Shown: one piece after another, positions 25,790 to 33,989 of the stretch
Position numbering within the stretch: position 1 is the stretch's first letter
Layout: each line of letters begins with the position of its first letter
NCBI GenBank assembly: GCA_900540145.1
Contig: UQEW01000007.1
Span: 1-45,701, forward strand
Source of the DNA: an uncultured Eubacteriales bacterium
GTDB lineage: Bacteria > Bacillota > Clostridia > Peptostreptococcales > Anaerovoracaceae
Length of the DNA: 45,701 nt
Direction: 5' to 3'
The notes under the pieces: model-generated
Told to the model about the DNA's origin: nothing
The model's database searches: none
The model's input: only the letters and a program-made list of their open reading frames with translations
Made by a program: the position numbers and the translations under genes

Positions 25790-26611
25790 CTATTTATTTC
25801 CTTCCAGAGCTTCTCTTGCGAGACGGCTGATTTCAAGAGCAGGTCCTATAGCCACACCAGGTTTTGTTTTCATATAGCATATTAAGTCCTCAAGCATTTT
25901 TACTCTGCTGATTCTTCCTATGCATTGAGGATGAAGGACAAAGTTCAAAAGTCCGCCTTCCTCATAAAGACCGTCAAATTCGCTTTGCCAAATATCTCTT
26001 ACGTATTGAGGTGAGCAAATTCTTCTTCTTTCAGGCTGCTGCAGGGTGAAGAAGAAGTGGGAAGTATCATCATACAGCCATGAGAACGGCAATTCAATTA
26101 GCTTCTGTCCGTTTTCGCCTTCATGGAAATAAGGCCAATCGCAATCCATCGTATTGGATGAATATTCGAAACCACTAGCCATTACGTTGGCTATAGTTTC
26201 AGCTGTAAGGTTTGCTTCAGGAGCTCTGTATCCTAAAGGCTCTACTCCAAGCAAGTCCTTCATTATCTTCTTGCTCTTAGCTACCAGTTCTCTGTCTTGT
26301 TCAGGGAACCAGGCCTTTTCATGCAAATAGCCATGATATCCGATTTCATGTCCGCGTCTTACTATTTCCCTGCATGTTTCAGTATGATGCTCTATTACCC
26401 ATCCAGGGATAAAGAAAGTAGCCTTCAGCTGCTGTCTGTCCAGCATATCCAGTATTCTAGGCACACCAACTTTAGGGCCATAAGCTCCCTCTGCCATCAA
26501 ATTAGGGCTGTACATGCTGTCCATTGTTCTGGAAAACCAAAAGGTTTCAGCATCCAAGTCAAAAGTCAGCGCTACTCCCATCTTCACTCCATCAGGCCAA
26601 TTTTTTCTCAT
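25790..26611 (-). CDS. Polysaccharide-deacetylase-fold hydrolase, cytosolic
   Basis: This 273-residue NodB-fold protein resembles the Helicobacter HP0310/PuuE-type group. Metal residues are visible: D18 and D20 in TFDLDAE, H93 and H97 in YHGYLHE; YRAPEAN is motif 3. There is no signal peptide, so a cell-wall role is doubtful. Related cytosolic enzymes hydrolyse cyclic imides or allantoin. The start is ATG 26611 with GGAGGG eight bases upstream, one base after the preceding stop. It ends the sigma54 hydrolase operon. Confidence 0.87.
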   Translation of the reverse strand: MRKNWPDGVKMGVALTFDLDAETFWFSRTMDSMYSPNLMAEGAYGPKVGVPRILDMLDRQQLKATFFIPGWVIEHHTETCREIVRRGHEIGYHGYLHEKAWFPEQDRELVAKSKKIMKDLLGVEPLGYRAPEANLTAETIANVMASGFEYSSNTMDCDWPYFHEGENGQKLIELPFSWLYDDTSHFFFTLQQPERRRICSPQYVRDIWQSEFDGLYEEGGLLNFVLHPQCIGRISRVKMLEDLICYMKTKPGVAIGPALEISRLAREALEGNK

Positions 26612-26612
26612 T

Positions 26613-28244
26613 TTATTTTCCCTCCTCATCGATGTTAAATTCACACTCACCATCAATATAAGTGTTAAGTACTTTAATATTTTTTATTGTATCTTCCGGA
26701 ACTTCAAATACATCATCAGATACCACTATGAAATTAGCACGTTTGCCTACTTCCAGAGAACCAATGGAATCCTCATCTTTAGAAACGTAAGCGCCAAAGT
26801 TAGTGTACATCTTAACAGCGTCCAGTCTGGAAAGCTTCTCTTCCGGATACCAGCCGCCTTCAGGCTGTCCGGATAAATCTTTCCTGGTAACGTTAACCTG
26901 TATAGCCTCAAACGGATTGCATGATTCTATAGGAAGGTCTGAACTTCCTGCCAATCTTATGCCGTCTTTCAGCATGCTTCCAAAGCAATAGCTGGTCTTC
27001 ATTCTATCGCCTACGCGGGAATCTGCAATGCTCCAGTCAGAGTGAATGTACATAGGCTGAACAAGGCCGATAGCATCTACTACATGATATTTTTCTAATA
27101 TACGCTCATTCATTATCTGGCTGTGGATTATAGACGGTCTCAAGCCTTTAGCCTTTATCTCATCTTTCACTGCTATGCATCCATCCAGGAAGTTCTCAAC
27201 AGCAGCGTCGCCTATAGCATGAATAGTCAGGTCAAAATCATGGTCTACGATTTCTTTGGCTATCTTAGTAAGTTCTTCTTTGTTCCAATACAGACAGCCG
27301 CATGTATCCGGCTTGTCACTGTAAGGCTCTTCAAGAGCTGCCGACCAAGCGCCCAAGGAACCGTCTCCCAGGAACTTGATTGGTCCTATCTTAATCTTTC
27401 CAAAACGCTGCCATGAGTGGAAGCCAAAATCGAAAAATTCCTGAAGCTGATCCGGTCTATGTATACGAAGCTGCAAAACCAAATTTATAGGCATTTTTCC
27501 TTCGAGACACAGTTCCAAATATGCTTCCCACAGAGCTCTTTTATCTCCAACAGAATAGAAATCCTCTGTATGACATACTGTTATGCCGTTCTTAACCATT
27601 TCGCTGAAAGAAAATTGAAGCAAATCTTTAATCTGCAGCTTATCGGCAATCTTCGGCACACAATCGCCGATTAAACTCATGGCGCTTTCGAGCATTACAC
27701 CTGTAGGGCTTCCATCCTCAAAACGCACCAGCTCACCGCCTTGAGGATCCGGGGTGTTCTTATCTATGCCCGCGATTTTCATAGCCATAGAGTTGGCAGC
27801 GCATATGGTTCCGCAGCGTCTTGTGAGCATTATAGGATGAGTATCCGAAATCTTGTCAAGATCCTTTACTGTAGGAAACTCTCCGCCCGGAAAGACTTCC
27901 TGATCCCATCCAAAGCCTGTAACCCATTCCCCATCAGGTATGTTATTGTCTTTTATGTATTGTTTTGTAATTTCTACCATTTCGTCTGCTGTTCTGGCAC
28001 TGCCTAAAAGTGCAGTCTTTTTCTCAAAGATTGCATGATCCAGCAGATGGATGTGAGAATCTATGAAGCCTGGAAGCACATCTTTTCCGCCCAGATCTAC
28101 GACCTGGCAGTCTCCTGCCATTTCCATTATTTCATCTGTCGTTCCCAGAGCTGTTATCTTGCCATCCTCAATAGCCATCGCTTCAAACATTCTGTTATCA
28201 GCGTCTATAGTTCTTATTTTTCCGTTAACAAAAATTTTTTTCAT
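26613..28244 (-). CDS. YtcJ-type amidohydrolase (amidohydrolase family 3), copy 1
   Basis: This 543-residue metal-dependent hydrolase has the barrel motif DSHIHLLDH, later metal histidines (HAIGDAAVENF, IIHSQIM) and the small beta-sandwich of the amidohydrolase superfamily at both ends. YtcJ proteins include N-substituted formamide deformylase; most substrates are unknown. It follows the DDAH-like gene by four bases. It is a paralogue of the protein at 29244-30857. No signal peptide is present. Confidence 0.92.
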   Translation of the reverse strand: MKKIFVNGKIRTIDADNRMFEAMAIEDGKITALGTTDEIMEMAGDCQVVDLGGKDVLPGFIDSHIHLLDHAIFEKKTALLGSARTADEMVEITKQYIKDNNIPDGEWVTGFGWDQEVFPGGEFPTVKDLDKISDTHPIMLTRRCGTICAANSMAMKIAGIDKNTPDPQGGELVRFEDGSPTGVMLESAMSLIGDCVPKIADKLQIKDLLQFSFSEMVKNGITVCHTEDFYSVGDKRALWEAYLELCLEGKMPINLVLQLRIHRPDQLQEFFDFGFHSWQRFGKIKIGPIKFLGDGSLGAWSAALEEPYSDKPDTCGCLYWNKEELTKIAKEIVDHDFDLTIHAIGDAAVENFLDGCIAVKDEIKAKGLRPSIIHSQIMNERILEKYHVVDAIGLVQPMYIHSDWSIADSRVGDRMKTSYCFGSMLKDGIRLAGSSDLPIESCNPFEAIQVNVTRKDLSGQPEGGWYPEEKLSRLDAVKMYTNFGAYVSKDEDSIGSLEVGKRANFIVVSDDVFEVPEDTIKNIKVLNTYIDGECEFNIDEEGK

Positions 28245-28248
28245 TTTC

Positions 28249-29190
28249 TTACCCCCTCTTTAAGAAAGCAGTACAACAATGAATCGCGCCAAAACCTTTC
28301 ATGATTTCATCAAATTCTACCGGAATAACTTTTATTCCGTTCTTCTCTAAAAGTTCCTGGCTGCGCGGATTGCCGGCAGGCATTACTATCAAGCCTGGCT
28401 TAATAGCCACAAAGTTAATGGCGAAGCTTTCCTTGGCCTCATTCCTCGAAGGACATTCAAGAAGCTTATAGCCTTTTTTCTTAAGCATATCGCATATATC
28501 ATAAGGGACCTGAGCCGCATGAATCATTGCCACATCATGGCTGGCCAAGTTGAGGTTTCCGTCTATGTGGGCATGACCGTATGGTATCTGCATAGGATAA
28601 ACATCAACGCCCATTCTCTTAAGTTCACTTTCTACCATCTCATATCCGGATTTGTTGGTTCTTACTCCGCATGCCAGTATGGCCGTATGCCTGTCTACCC
28701 ACATTACCATAGCGCCTTCAAAAGTAGCGTCTCCACAGATGGTTCTAATGATAGGAACTCCCAGGTCAGCCAATTTTTTAGCCGCATATCTTTCTTCACC
28801 TCTTCTTGCTTCCATAGCCGGTCTTGTTACTATGGCTCCTTCCGGAGTCATCAGCACCAAATCGCGGCAGAAAAGCGCGTTTGGCTTATCTTCTCTCTGC
28901 TCCTCTATGTAGTGAACAGTTACACCGTGGTCTCTGTATATTTGAGCAAGAGCATCGTGCTGGGCGCGAAATCTTTCAGGGTCTATAGGAGCCTTAAAAC
29001 GTGCTGCCTGCCAATCAAAATTATCTATTTCCTTACCTGGACGGCGCATGAGAACGGCTTTCAAATCATCTACTTCTGAACATACGCCCCAGTCTCCCCA
29101 AAGTTCTCTCATATCATCTATTATGGTTGATTCTTTAGGAAACCATCTTTCTCCTGCAAGCGCGTCAATATCTCTTCTTTCTTCCGTCAT
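28249..29190 (-). CDS. Arginine deiminase/DDAH-superfamily hydrolase
   Basis: This 313-residue guanidino-modifying enzyme retains the catalytic set by alignment to arginine deiminase: D110 in LFCRD, E158 in TFEGA, H208 and D210 in AHIDGN, and the nucleophile C305 in GAIHC. VRTNKSGYE is also typical. The usual EGGD motif is EGAM here, so the substrate pocket differs. The likely chemistry is hydrolysis of an arginine-like guanidine to a ureido product. The gene lies between two YtcJ genes in a sigma54 operon. Confidence 0.88.
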   Translation of the reverse strand: MTEERRDIDALAGERWFPKESTIIDDMRELWGDWGVCSEVDDLKAVLMRRPGKEIDNFDWQAARFKAPIDPERFRAQHDALAQIYRDHGVTVHYIEEQREDKPNALFCRDLVLMTPEGAIVTRPAMEARRGEERYAAKKLADLGVPIIRTICGDATFEGAMVMWVDRHTAILACGVRTNKSGYEMVESELKRMGVDVYPMQIPYGHAHIDGNLNLASHDVAMIHAAQVPYDICDMLKKKGYKLLECPSRNEAKESFAINFVAIKPGLIVMPAGNPRSQELLEKNGIKVIPVEFDEIMKGFGAIHCCTAFLKRG

Positions 29191-29243
29191 AAAATCCTCC
29201 TTTGATTAATCGCTTTTATGATAAATTGCTTTGATGCTGCATG

Positions 29244-30857
29244 TTACGCGCTATAAGTAATCTGCCCGCCAACTACAGTCATCGCAACTTTTATATCTTT
29301 TATTTCTTCTACAGGGACAGCATAAATGTCTCTGTCAAGAACAGTCATATCAGCCAGATATCCTTTTTTTATCTTTCCTTTTCTATCTTCATCCCCAGAA
29401 GCATATGCAGATGCTTCTGTATAAAATCTGATGGCTTCATCCAATGTAAGAGCTTCTTCAGGATGCCATGCAGGAAGTTCAGGATGAGCTATACTCTTCC
29501 TTGTAACTGCTGAATATATATTGGCAATTGGATTCATATCCTCTACAGGACAATCCGTACCCATGGAAAGATGAATTCCGAGATCGGCAAGGGTTCTCCA
29601 GTTATAGCTGTATTTTATACGCTCGCCCAGTCTATCTTCTGCCATTTCCATATCAGATTGAATGAAAACAGGCTGAATGAATGCTTGTATATCCAACTCT
29701 TTCATCCTGCGGCAAAGGTCCTCATTAAGTGTCTGAGCATGTACTATTCCATGACGCAGCTTAATATCAGGGTGTTTTTTCATTGCGTTTTCTATAGCGT
29801 CGACTACCTGCGTAGCTGCTGCGTCTCCTATACAATGAACTGCTACCGGCATGTGATGTATATGGGCGCATTCCACCATGTCGAAAATCTCTTTATTATC
29901 TTTATATATCTGAAGTCCCTTCTGACCGGGCTCGTCTGAATAGTCATCCAGCATCCATGCAGTTCTGCCTCCAAGAGAACCATCGGCAACAATTTTAATG
30001 CAGCTCATACGATAATAATCGTTGCCATATCCCATATGGTAGCCCCTCTCATAGAACTCGTTCATTTCTTTCATATCCTGTCTATAGCATTGTTCCGACA
30101 CTCTGACAGGCAGGGCATGTTCCTCTGTAAGTTCCATAAATGCCTGAATTACATCGGAAAAATCTCTTGTAGGTATTACAGCAAGGTCGTCTGACTGTAC
30201 TCGGGTGAGTCCCTTACTGCTGGCTTCAGCTGCTACCAGCTTGAGCATTTCTTTTATATCTGCCACACTAGGATATGGGATATGATCCTTTACTACATGA
30301 TACAATTCATGCAGAACTCCGTTAGGCTCTCCGTCTTCTTCCAAATCAAAGCGGCTTCCATCGTCAGGCTGAGGAGTATCTTTTGTAAATCCCATGATTT
30401 CAAGAGCTTTGCTGTTAACAGAAACTATATGGCCGCACACACGTGTCGCTGCTATAGGAATTTCTGTACTTATCTTGTCCAAGTCATGCCTTGTCGGAAG
30501 GCGTTTTTCTGTCCAATCTTCTTGGTTCCAGTTGTTTGCCTCCATCCACTTGTCTCCGGAAATATTTCTTTCTTTTATAAAGGCCTTTCCCATGGCTATA
30601 ACGTCGTCGATGGATTTTGCAGGTCTTAAGTCCAATCTTCTAAATGAATATCCTTCATCGAGGAAATGCTGATGGCTGTCATCAAACCCCGGGAGCACTC
30701 TTTTCCCTTCCAAGTCTACCAGCTTGGTATCGTCAGTCTTAAGAGCCAGGATGTCCTCGTCGCTGCCCATGGCTGTAAAAACGCCACCGTCGCATGCTAC
30801 TGCTGAAACATCGCCGTCGTCTGTCTTTATCTTTCCGTTATATAAAATAAGTTCCAT
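29244..30857 (-). CDS. YtcJ-type amidohydrolase (amidohydrolase family 3), copy 2
   Basis: This 537-residue paralogue of copy 1 has metal motif DDSHQHFLDEG, VHCIGDAAATQ and IVHAQTL in the same order. It is the first gene of the hydrolase operon, with GGGAGG before the ATG and a sigma54 promoter about 54 bases upstream. The 53 bases before the next gene show no promoter of their own. Two divergent YtcJ copies in one operon suggest two related amide or imide substrates or successive steps. Confidence 0.92.
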   Translation of the reverse strand: MELILYNGKIKTDDGDVSAVACDGGVFTAMGSDEDILALKTDDTKLVDLEGKRVLPGFDDSHQHFLDEGYSFRRLDLRPAKSIDDVIAMGKAFIKERNISGDKWMEANNWNQEDWTEKRLPTRHDLDKISTEIPIAATRVCGHIVSVNSKALEIMGFTKDTPQPDDGSRFDLEEDGEPNGVLHELYHVVKDHIPYPSVADIKEMLKLVAAEASSKGLTRVQSDDLAVIPTRDFSDVIQAFMELTEEHALPVRVSEQCYRQDMKEMNEFYERGYHMGYGNDYYRMSCIKIVADGSLGGRTAWMLDDYSDEPGQKGLQIYKDNKEIFDMVECAHIHHMPVAVHCIGDAAATQVVDAIENAMKKHPDIKLRHGIVHAQTLNEDLCRRMKELDIQAFIQPVFIQSDMEMAEDRLGERIKYSYNWRTLADLGIHLSMGTDCPVEDMNPIANIYSAVTRKSIAHPELPAWHPEEALTLDEAIRFYTEASAYASGDEDRKGKIKKGYLADMTVLDRDIYAVPVEEIKDIKVAMTVVGGQITYSA

Positions 30858-30910
30858 GTTCCGTCCTCCCTTTCTGAATCTTTTTATCTAAATCTTCTTC
30901 TTATTCTATA

Positions 30911-30926
30911 CGCAATTACCATGCCA
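30911..30926 (-). promoter_or_regulatory. Sigma54 (-24/-12) promoter of the hydrolase operon
   Basis: Minus-strand TGGCATGGTAATTGCG fits the sigma54 consensus TGGCACGnnnnTTGCA: GG and GC are at the exact spacing and only two consensus positions differ. It lies about 54 bases before the first YtcJ ATG. Two sigma54 activators are encoded directly upstream. Confidence 0.8.
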
Positions 30927-30933
30927 ACAGAAA

Positions 30934-30965
30934 AAGGCCTTGTTTCTAAAAAAACAAGACCTTAC
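30934..30965 (-). terminator. Intrinsic terminator of the sigma54 activator genes
   Basis: On the minus strand AAGGTCTTGTTT pairs with AAACAAGGCCTT (one G-U pair), followed by TTTCTG. It lies between the second activator gene and the -24 element of the hydrolase operon, so activator binding sites for that promoter must lie around or upstream of it. Confidence 0.7.
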
Positions 30966-31045
30966 TTTTTTTAATTTACGTTGATTTTCCAGTGTTTGCT
31001 TATGGTTTTAAAAAGTCGCTTCTACCTTTTGTCAATAATATATGT

Positions 31046-32440
31046 CTAAAATTTTTTATCCATGTAAAATTTATTTTCAAAATTATATTGTTTTAATTTA
31101 TGATTTAAATTCTGTCTGGTTAAACCCAGCTGTTCTGCCACACGGCGTAAGTCAGCATTCTTTTCTAAAGCCTGCTGTATAAGTTTATACTCGTATTCCG
31201 AAAGAAGTGTTTTGAGATTTTTCCCATCATCCATGCGGAATACTTCATAATTTTCATGTTCTTCTTTTGTCTTTTCTTTTTTGTACCATGAAATATCATC
31301 TAATGTTAAATATGCTCCCTCCGCGAAATTAAAAGCACCTTCTATGGTATTTTCCAGTTCTCTTACATTTCCGCTCCATTTTCTAGTACATAAAGTTTTC
31401 ATCATCTCCTCATCTACGCCCTGAATGTTTTTATGCATAAGCTGATTATATTTTGATATAAAATATTCTATCAGCACAGGAATATCTCCCTTTCGTTCTT
31501 CCAATGTAGGCAGATTAATCTGTACTACTCTGAGTCTATAGTAAAGATCCTCCCTTAAATTTTGGCGCTTAACTAATTCCAATGGTTCTTCATTGGTCGC
31601 CGCTATTATCCTGACATTGATATTTCTCTGCTCAAAATCACCTACTCTTGTAATCTTCTGCTCTTCTATAGCCTTAAGTATCTTTGCCTGCAAAGAGATA
31701 TCCATATTATTTATTTCATCCAGAAATATGGTTCCTCCATCCGCGCTTTCCAAAAGCCCCTTTTTATCCTCAGCTCCTGTAAAACTTCCTCTTACAGTAC
31801 CGAAAAGCATGCTTTCCAACAAATTCGCTGGGATTGCGGCACAGTTTTGAGAAATAAAAGGCTTGTTTTTTCGCTTCCCATCTGTATGAATTGCCTCGGC
31901 CACCATCTCTTTGCCTGTTCCGGTTTTGCCATATATCAACACCGGTGAATCAGTCCTTGATACTTTCTTTATCTTTTCTTTTACTTTATCCATAGAGGCG
32001 CACTGGGAAATTATATCGTCAAGACAAAATAATTTTCTGTTTCGTCGGCCTGCCTCAGGAGTTATATATATATTACGTCTTGGGTCAAAAGACGTATTCA
32101 TAGACACTTCTACAGCTCCGGTTATTTCTTCGTCTTCTACTATAGGTAATACAGTTATTACATGGCTTACCTCTTTTCCGCCGATTACACGTATTTTCTC
32201 TTGCATGTTATAGGTCGGAATACCCTCGGTAATGGCCTTAATGATAACGCTTTTTTCAAGAGCAAGCTCCGGATATATTTCTTTTATATGTTTGCCTATT
32301 ATCTCTTCTTTGCTGAACAACCCGTCAGGTCCGCCCCCGTCGTAATATACTGCAACCGCGTTTTTATCAAATATTATGGCATTATCAAAATAGTTATGTG
32401 AATTTAACAGCTCTATGGCGTTTTCTCTAAGCTTAAGCAT
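31046..32440 (-). CDS. Sigma54-dependent activator with PAS-like sensor, second copy
   Basis: This 464-residue enhancer-binding protein has a PAS-like sensor (about 1-115), an AAA+ domain with Walker A GKTGTGKE (171-178) and a sigma54-contact loop GSFTGA (218-223), and a C-terminal Fis-type helix-turn-helix (LRRVAEQLGLTRQNLNHKL). It is similar to RocR, BkdR and PrdR. The sensor resembles that of its upstream paralogue. It follows that gene after three bases. The ligand is unknown; target promoters at 30911 and 35444 are inferred. Confidence 0.93.
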   Translation of the reverse strand: MLKLRENAIELLNSHNYFDNAIIFDKNAVAVYYDGGGPDGLFSKEEIIGKHIKEIYPELALEKSVIIKAITEGIPTYNMQEKIRVIGGKEVSHVITVLPIVEDEEITGAVEVSMNTSFDPRRNIYITPEAGRRNRKLFCLDDIISQCASMDKVKEKIKKVSRTDSPVLIYGKTGTGKEMVAEAIHTDGKRKNKPFISQNCAAIPANLLESMLFGTVRGSFTGAEDKKGLLESADGGTIFLDEINNMDISLQAKILKAIEEQKITRVGDFEQRNINVRIIAATNEEPLELVKRQNLREDLYYRLRVVQINLPTLEERKGDIPVLIEYFISKYNQLMHKNIQGVDEEMMKTLCTRKWSGNVRELENTIEGAFNFAEGAYLTLDDISWYKKEKTKEEHENYEVFRMDDGKNLKTLLSEYEYKLIQQALEKNADLRRVAEQLGLTRQNLNHKLKQYNFENKFYMDKKF

Positions 32441-32443
32441 TTC

Positions 32444-33826
32444 TCACTCCTTGATATCTATACCGGTTATATGCAAAGCTTTTATCTTATTATTCAACGT
32501 CTGACGACTTATCCCAAGCCGATTTGCAGCCTTCACCTGACTGCCGCACTGATTGACAGCCTCTTTTATGATATAGCTTTCATATCTTTGAAGTTTTTCT
32601 TTCAGGCTCTGCGCCTCTTCTCTATCGATTTGAAGGTCATTGCTGTCGTTATGCCGCAAAAGAGAATCGCTGTCTATATCCTTCAAGTCTATATATTCAC
32701 TTTCACAAAGGTTAAATCCGCTTTCTATCATATTGCGCAACTCTCTTACATTGCCGGGCCAGTTGTAATTTAAAAAGGCATTTTTTACATTTTCAGTTAC
32801 TCCCTTTATTTCTTTCATCATGTTTTCATTAAAGAATTTAATATAATAGTCGACAAGCGGCATAATATCCTCTTTTCGCTCTCTAAGCGGAGGTATCTCT
32901 AGCTGTACCACTTTAAGCCGATAATATAAGTCTTCTCTCAAATTTCCATTGGCAACGCTGACCATCGGGTCCACATTGGTGGCTGCTATTATTCTGACGT
33001 CTACCGGGATTTGCTCCGTTCCGCCTATTCGCGTTATCTTCTGCTCTTCTATAGCTTTAAGTAACTTAGCCTGAAAGCCGGTATCCATCGAATTTATTTC
33101 ATCTAAGAAAAGAGTCCCTCTGTTGGCGGCTTCAAACAATCCCATGCGGTTTTCCGCATTGGTAAAGCCTCCTCTCACAGTTCCGAAAAGGATACTTTCC
33201 AGCAGATTTTCAGGAATCGCTGCACAATTTTGAGAAATGAATCTCATGTTGGCTCTCTTACTGCTGTCGTGTATGGCGTGAGCTGCCAGTTCTTTTCCTG
33301 TTCCAGTCTCTCCATATAACAAAACATTAGAATCGGTCTGTGATGTTTTAACTATTCTTTTTTTTAATTCCTCCATCTGTTTTGACGCGGAAACTATGCG
33401 TTTTACCGCCTTCGACTGTCCTGCCTTTGTAAGTTCTGAATCTATGGCAAACAAATTGAGATGTGCGTCTCTGTTTTGCATATAGAGAAAAATCTCCACA
33501 GCGCCTATGATTCTTTTATGTTCCCAAACAGGAAAGGTACTGAAAATGCCCTCGTAAGCTTCACCCTTATAGTTTATCAGCTTTTGAACCTTGTTTATAA
33601 GAGGCCTGCCGGTACGTATTACTTCCATCATTGAACTGTTTTCTTCAGTCACACCGGGATATATCTCAAACAGACTTTTCCCCAGCATTTCACTGTCGCT
33701 GAGAGTATTAATATCCTTGCGGCTATTGTAATAATACTCTACAATGCCTCGTCTGTCTGCTACTATAACGCCATCGTAATAATTATATATATTCAATATC
33801 TGCTCTGCATACCTGGTGATTCCCAT
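32444..33826 (-). CDS. Sigma54-dependent activator with altered GAFTGA loop, first copy
   Basis: This 460-residue paralogue has a PAS-like sensor, AAA+ domain (Walker A GETGTGKE) and Fis-type HTH. Its sigma54-contact loop reads GGFTNA instead of GAFTGA, with Asn replacing the second glycine; the neighbouring copy keeps GSFTGA. I chose ATG 33826, with AGGAG seven bases upstream inside the longer reading frame, rather than ATG 33841. A good sigmaA promoter lies at 33857-33885. The two activators could work as mixed hexamers. Confidence 0.92.
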   Translation of the reverse strand: MGITRYAEQILNIYNYYDGVIVADRRGIVEYYYNSRKDINTLSDSEMLGKSLFEIYPGVTEENSSMMEVIRTGRPLINKVQKLINYKGEAYEGIFSTFPVWEHKRIIGAVEIFLYMQNRDAHLNLFAIDSELTKAGQSKAVKRIVSASKQMEELKKRIVKTSQTDSNVLLYGETGTGKELAAHAIHDSSKRANMRFISQNCAAIPENLLESILFGTVRGGFTNAENRMGLFEAANRGTLFLDEINSMDTGFQAKLLKAIEEQKITRIGGTEQIPVDVRIIAATNVDPMVSVANGNLREDLYYRLKVVQLEIPPLRERKEDIMPLVDYYIKFFNENMMKEIKGVTENVKNAFLNYNWPGNVRELRNMIESGFNLCESEYIDLKDIDSDSLLRHNDSNDLQIDREEAQSLKEKLQRYESYIIKEAVNQCGSQVKAANRLGISRQTLNNKIKALHITGIDIKE

Positions 33827-33856
33827 AACAGCTCTCCTCATTGGAAAATTGTATTT

Positions 33857-33885
33857 ATTTTAGCATATGAGGCGCTTACGGTCAA
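33857..33885 (-). promoter_or_regulatory. SigmaA promoter of the activator pair
   Basis: TTGACC and TAAAAT are separated by exactly 17 bases on the minus strand, 31 bases before the chosen ATG. The activators thus appear to be made by housekeeping transcription, unlike their targets. Confidence 0.7.
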
Positions 33886-33914
33886 ATTGGATTAATTTTG
33901 TACCTAAATAGCTG

Positions 33915-33953
33915 AAAAGCCCTCTTTAAACTGATCAGCTAAAGAGGGCTTTT
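33915..33953 (-). terminator. Terminator of the APC permease gene
   Basis: AAAAGCCCTCTTTA pairs with TAAAGAGGGCTTTT around an 11-base loop (outer arms symmetrical). T runs follow on both strands, so it may act in either direction. It separates the permease from the activator promoter. Confidence 0.85.
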
Positions 33954-33989
33954 CTATGTAAGGCATCAATAGAGTTTTTCTATATTGTA

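Noticed and set aside
29191..29243. A separate promoter before the DDAH-like gene
   Set aside because: No -24/-12 or -35/-10 pair is seen; the gene is read as part of the operon starting at 30857.
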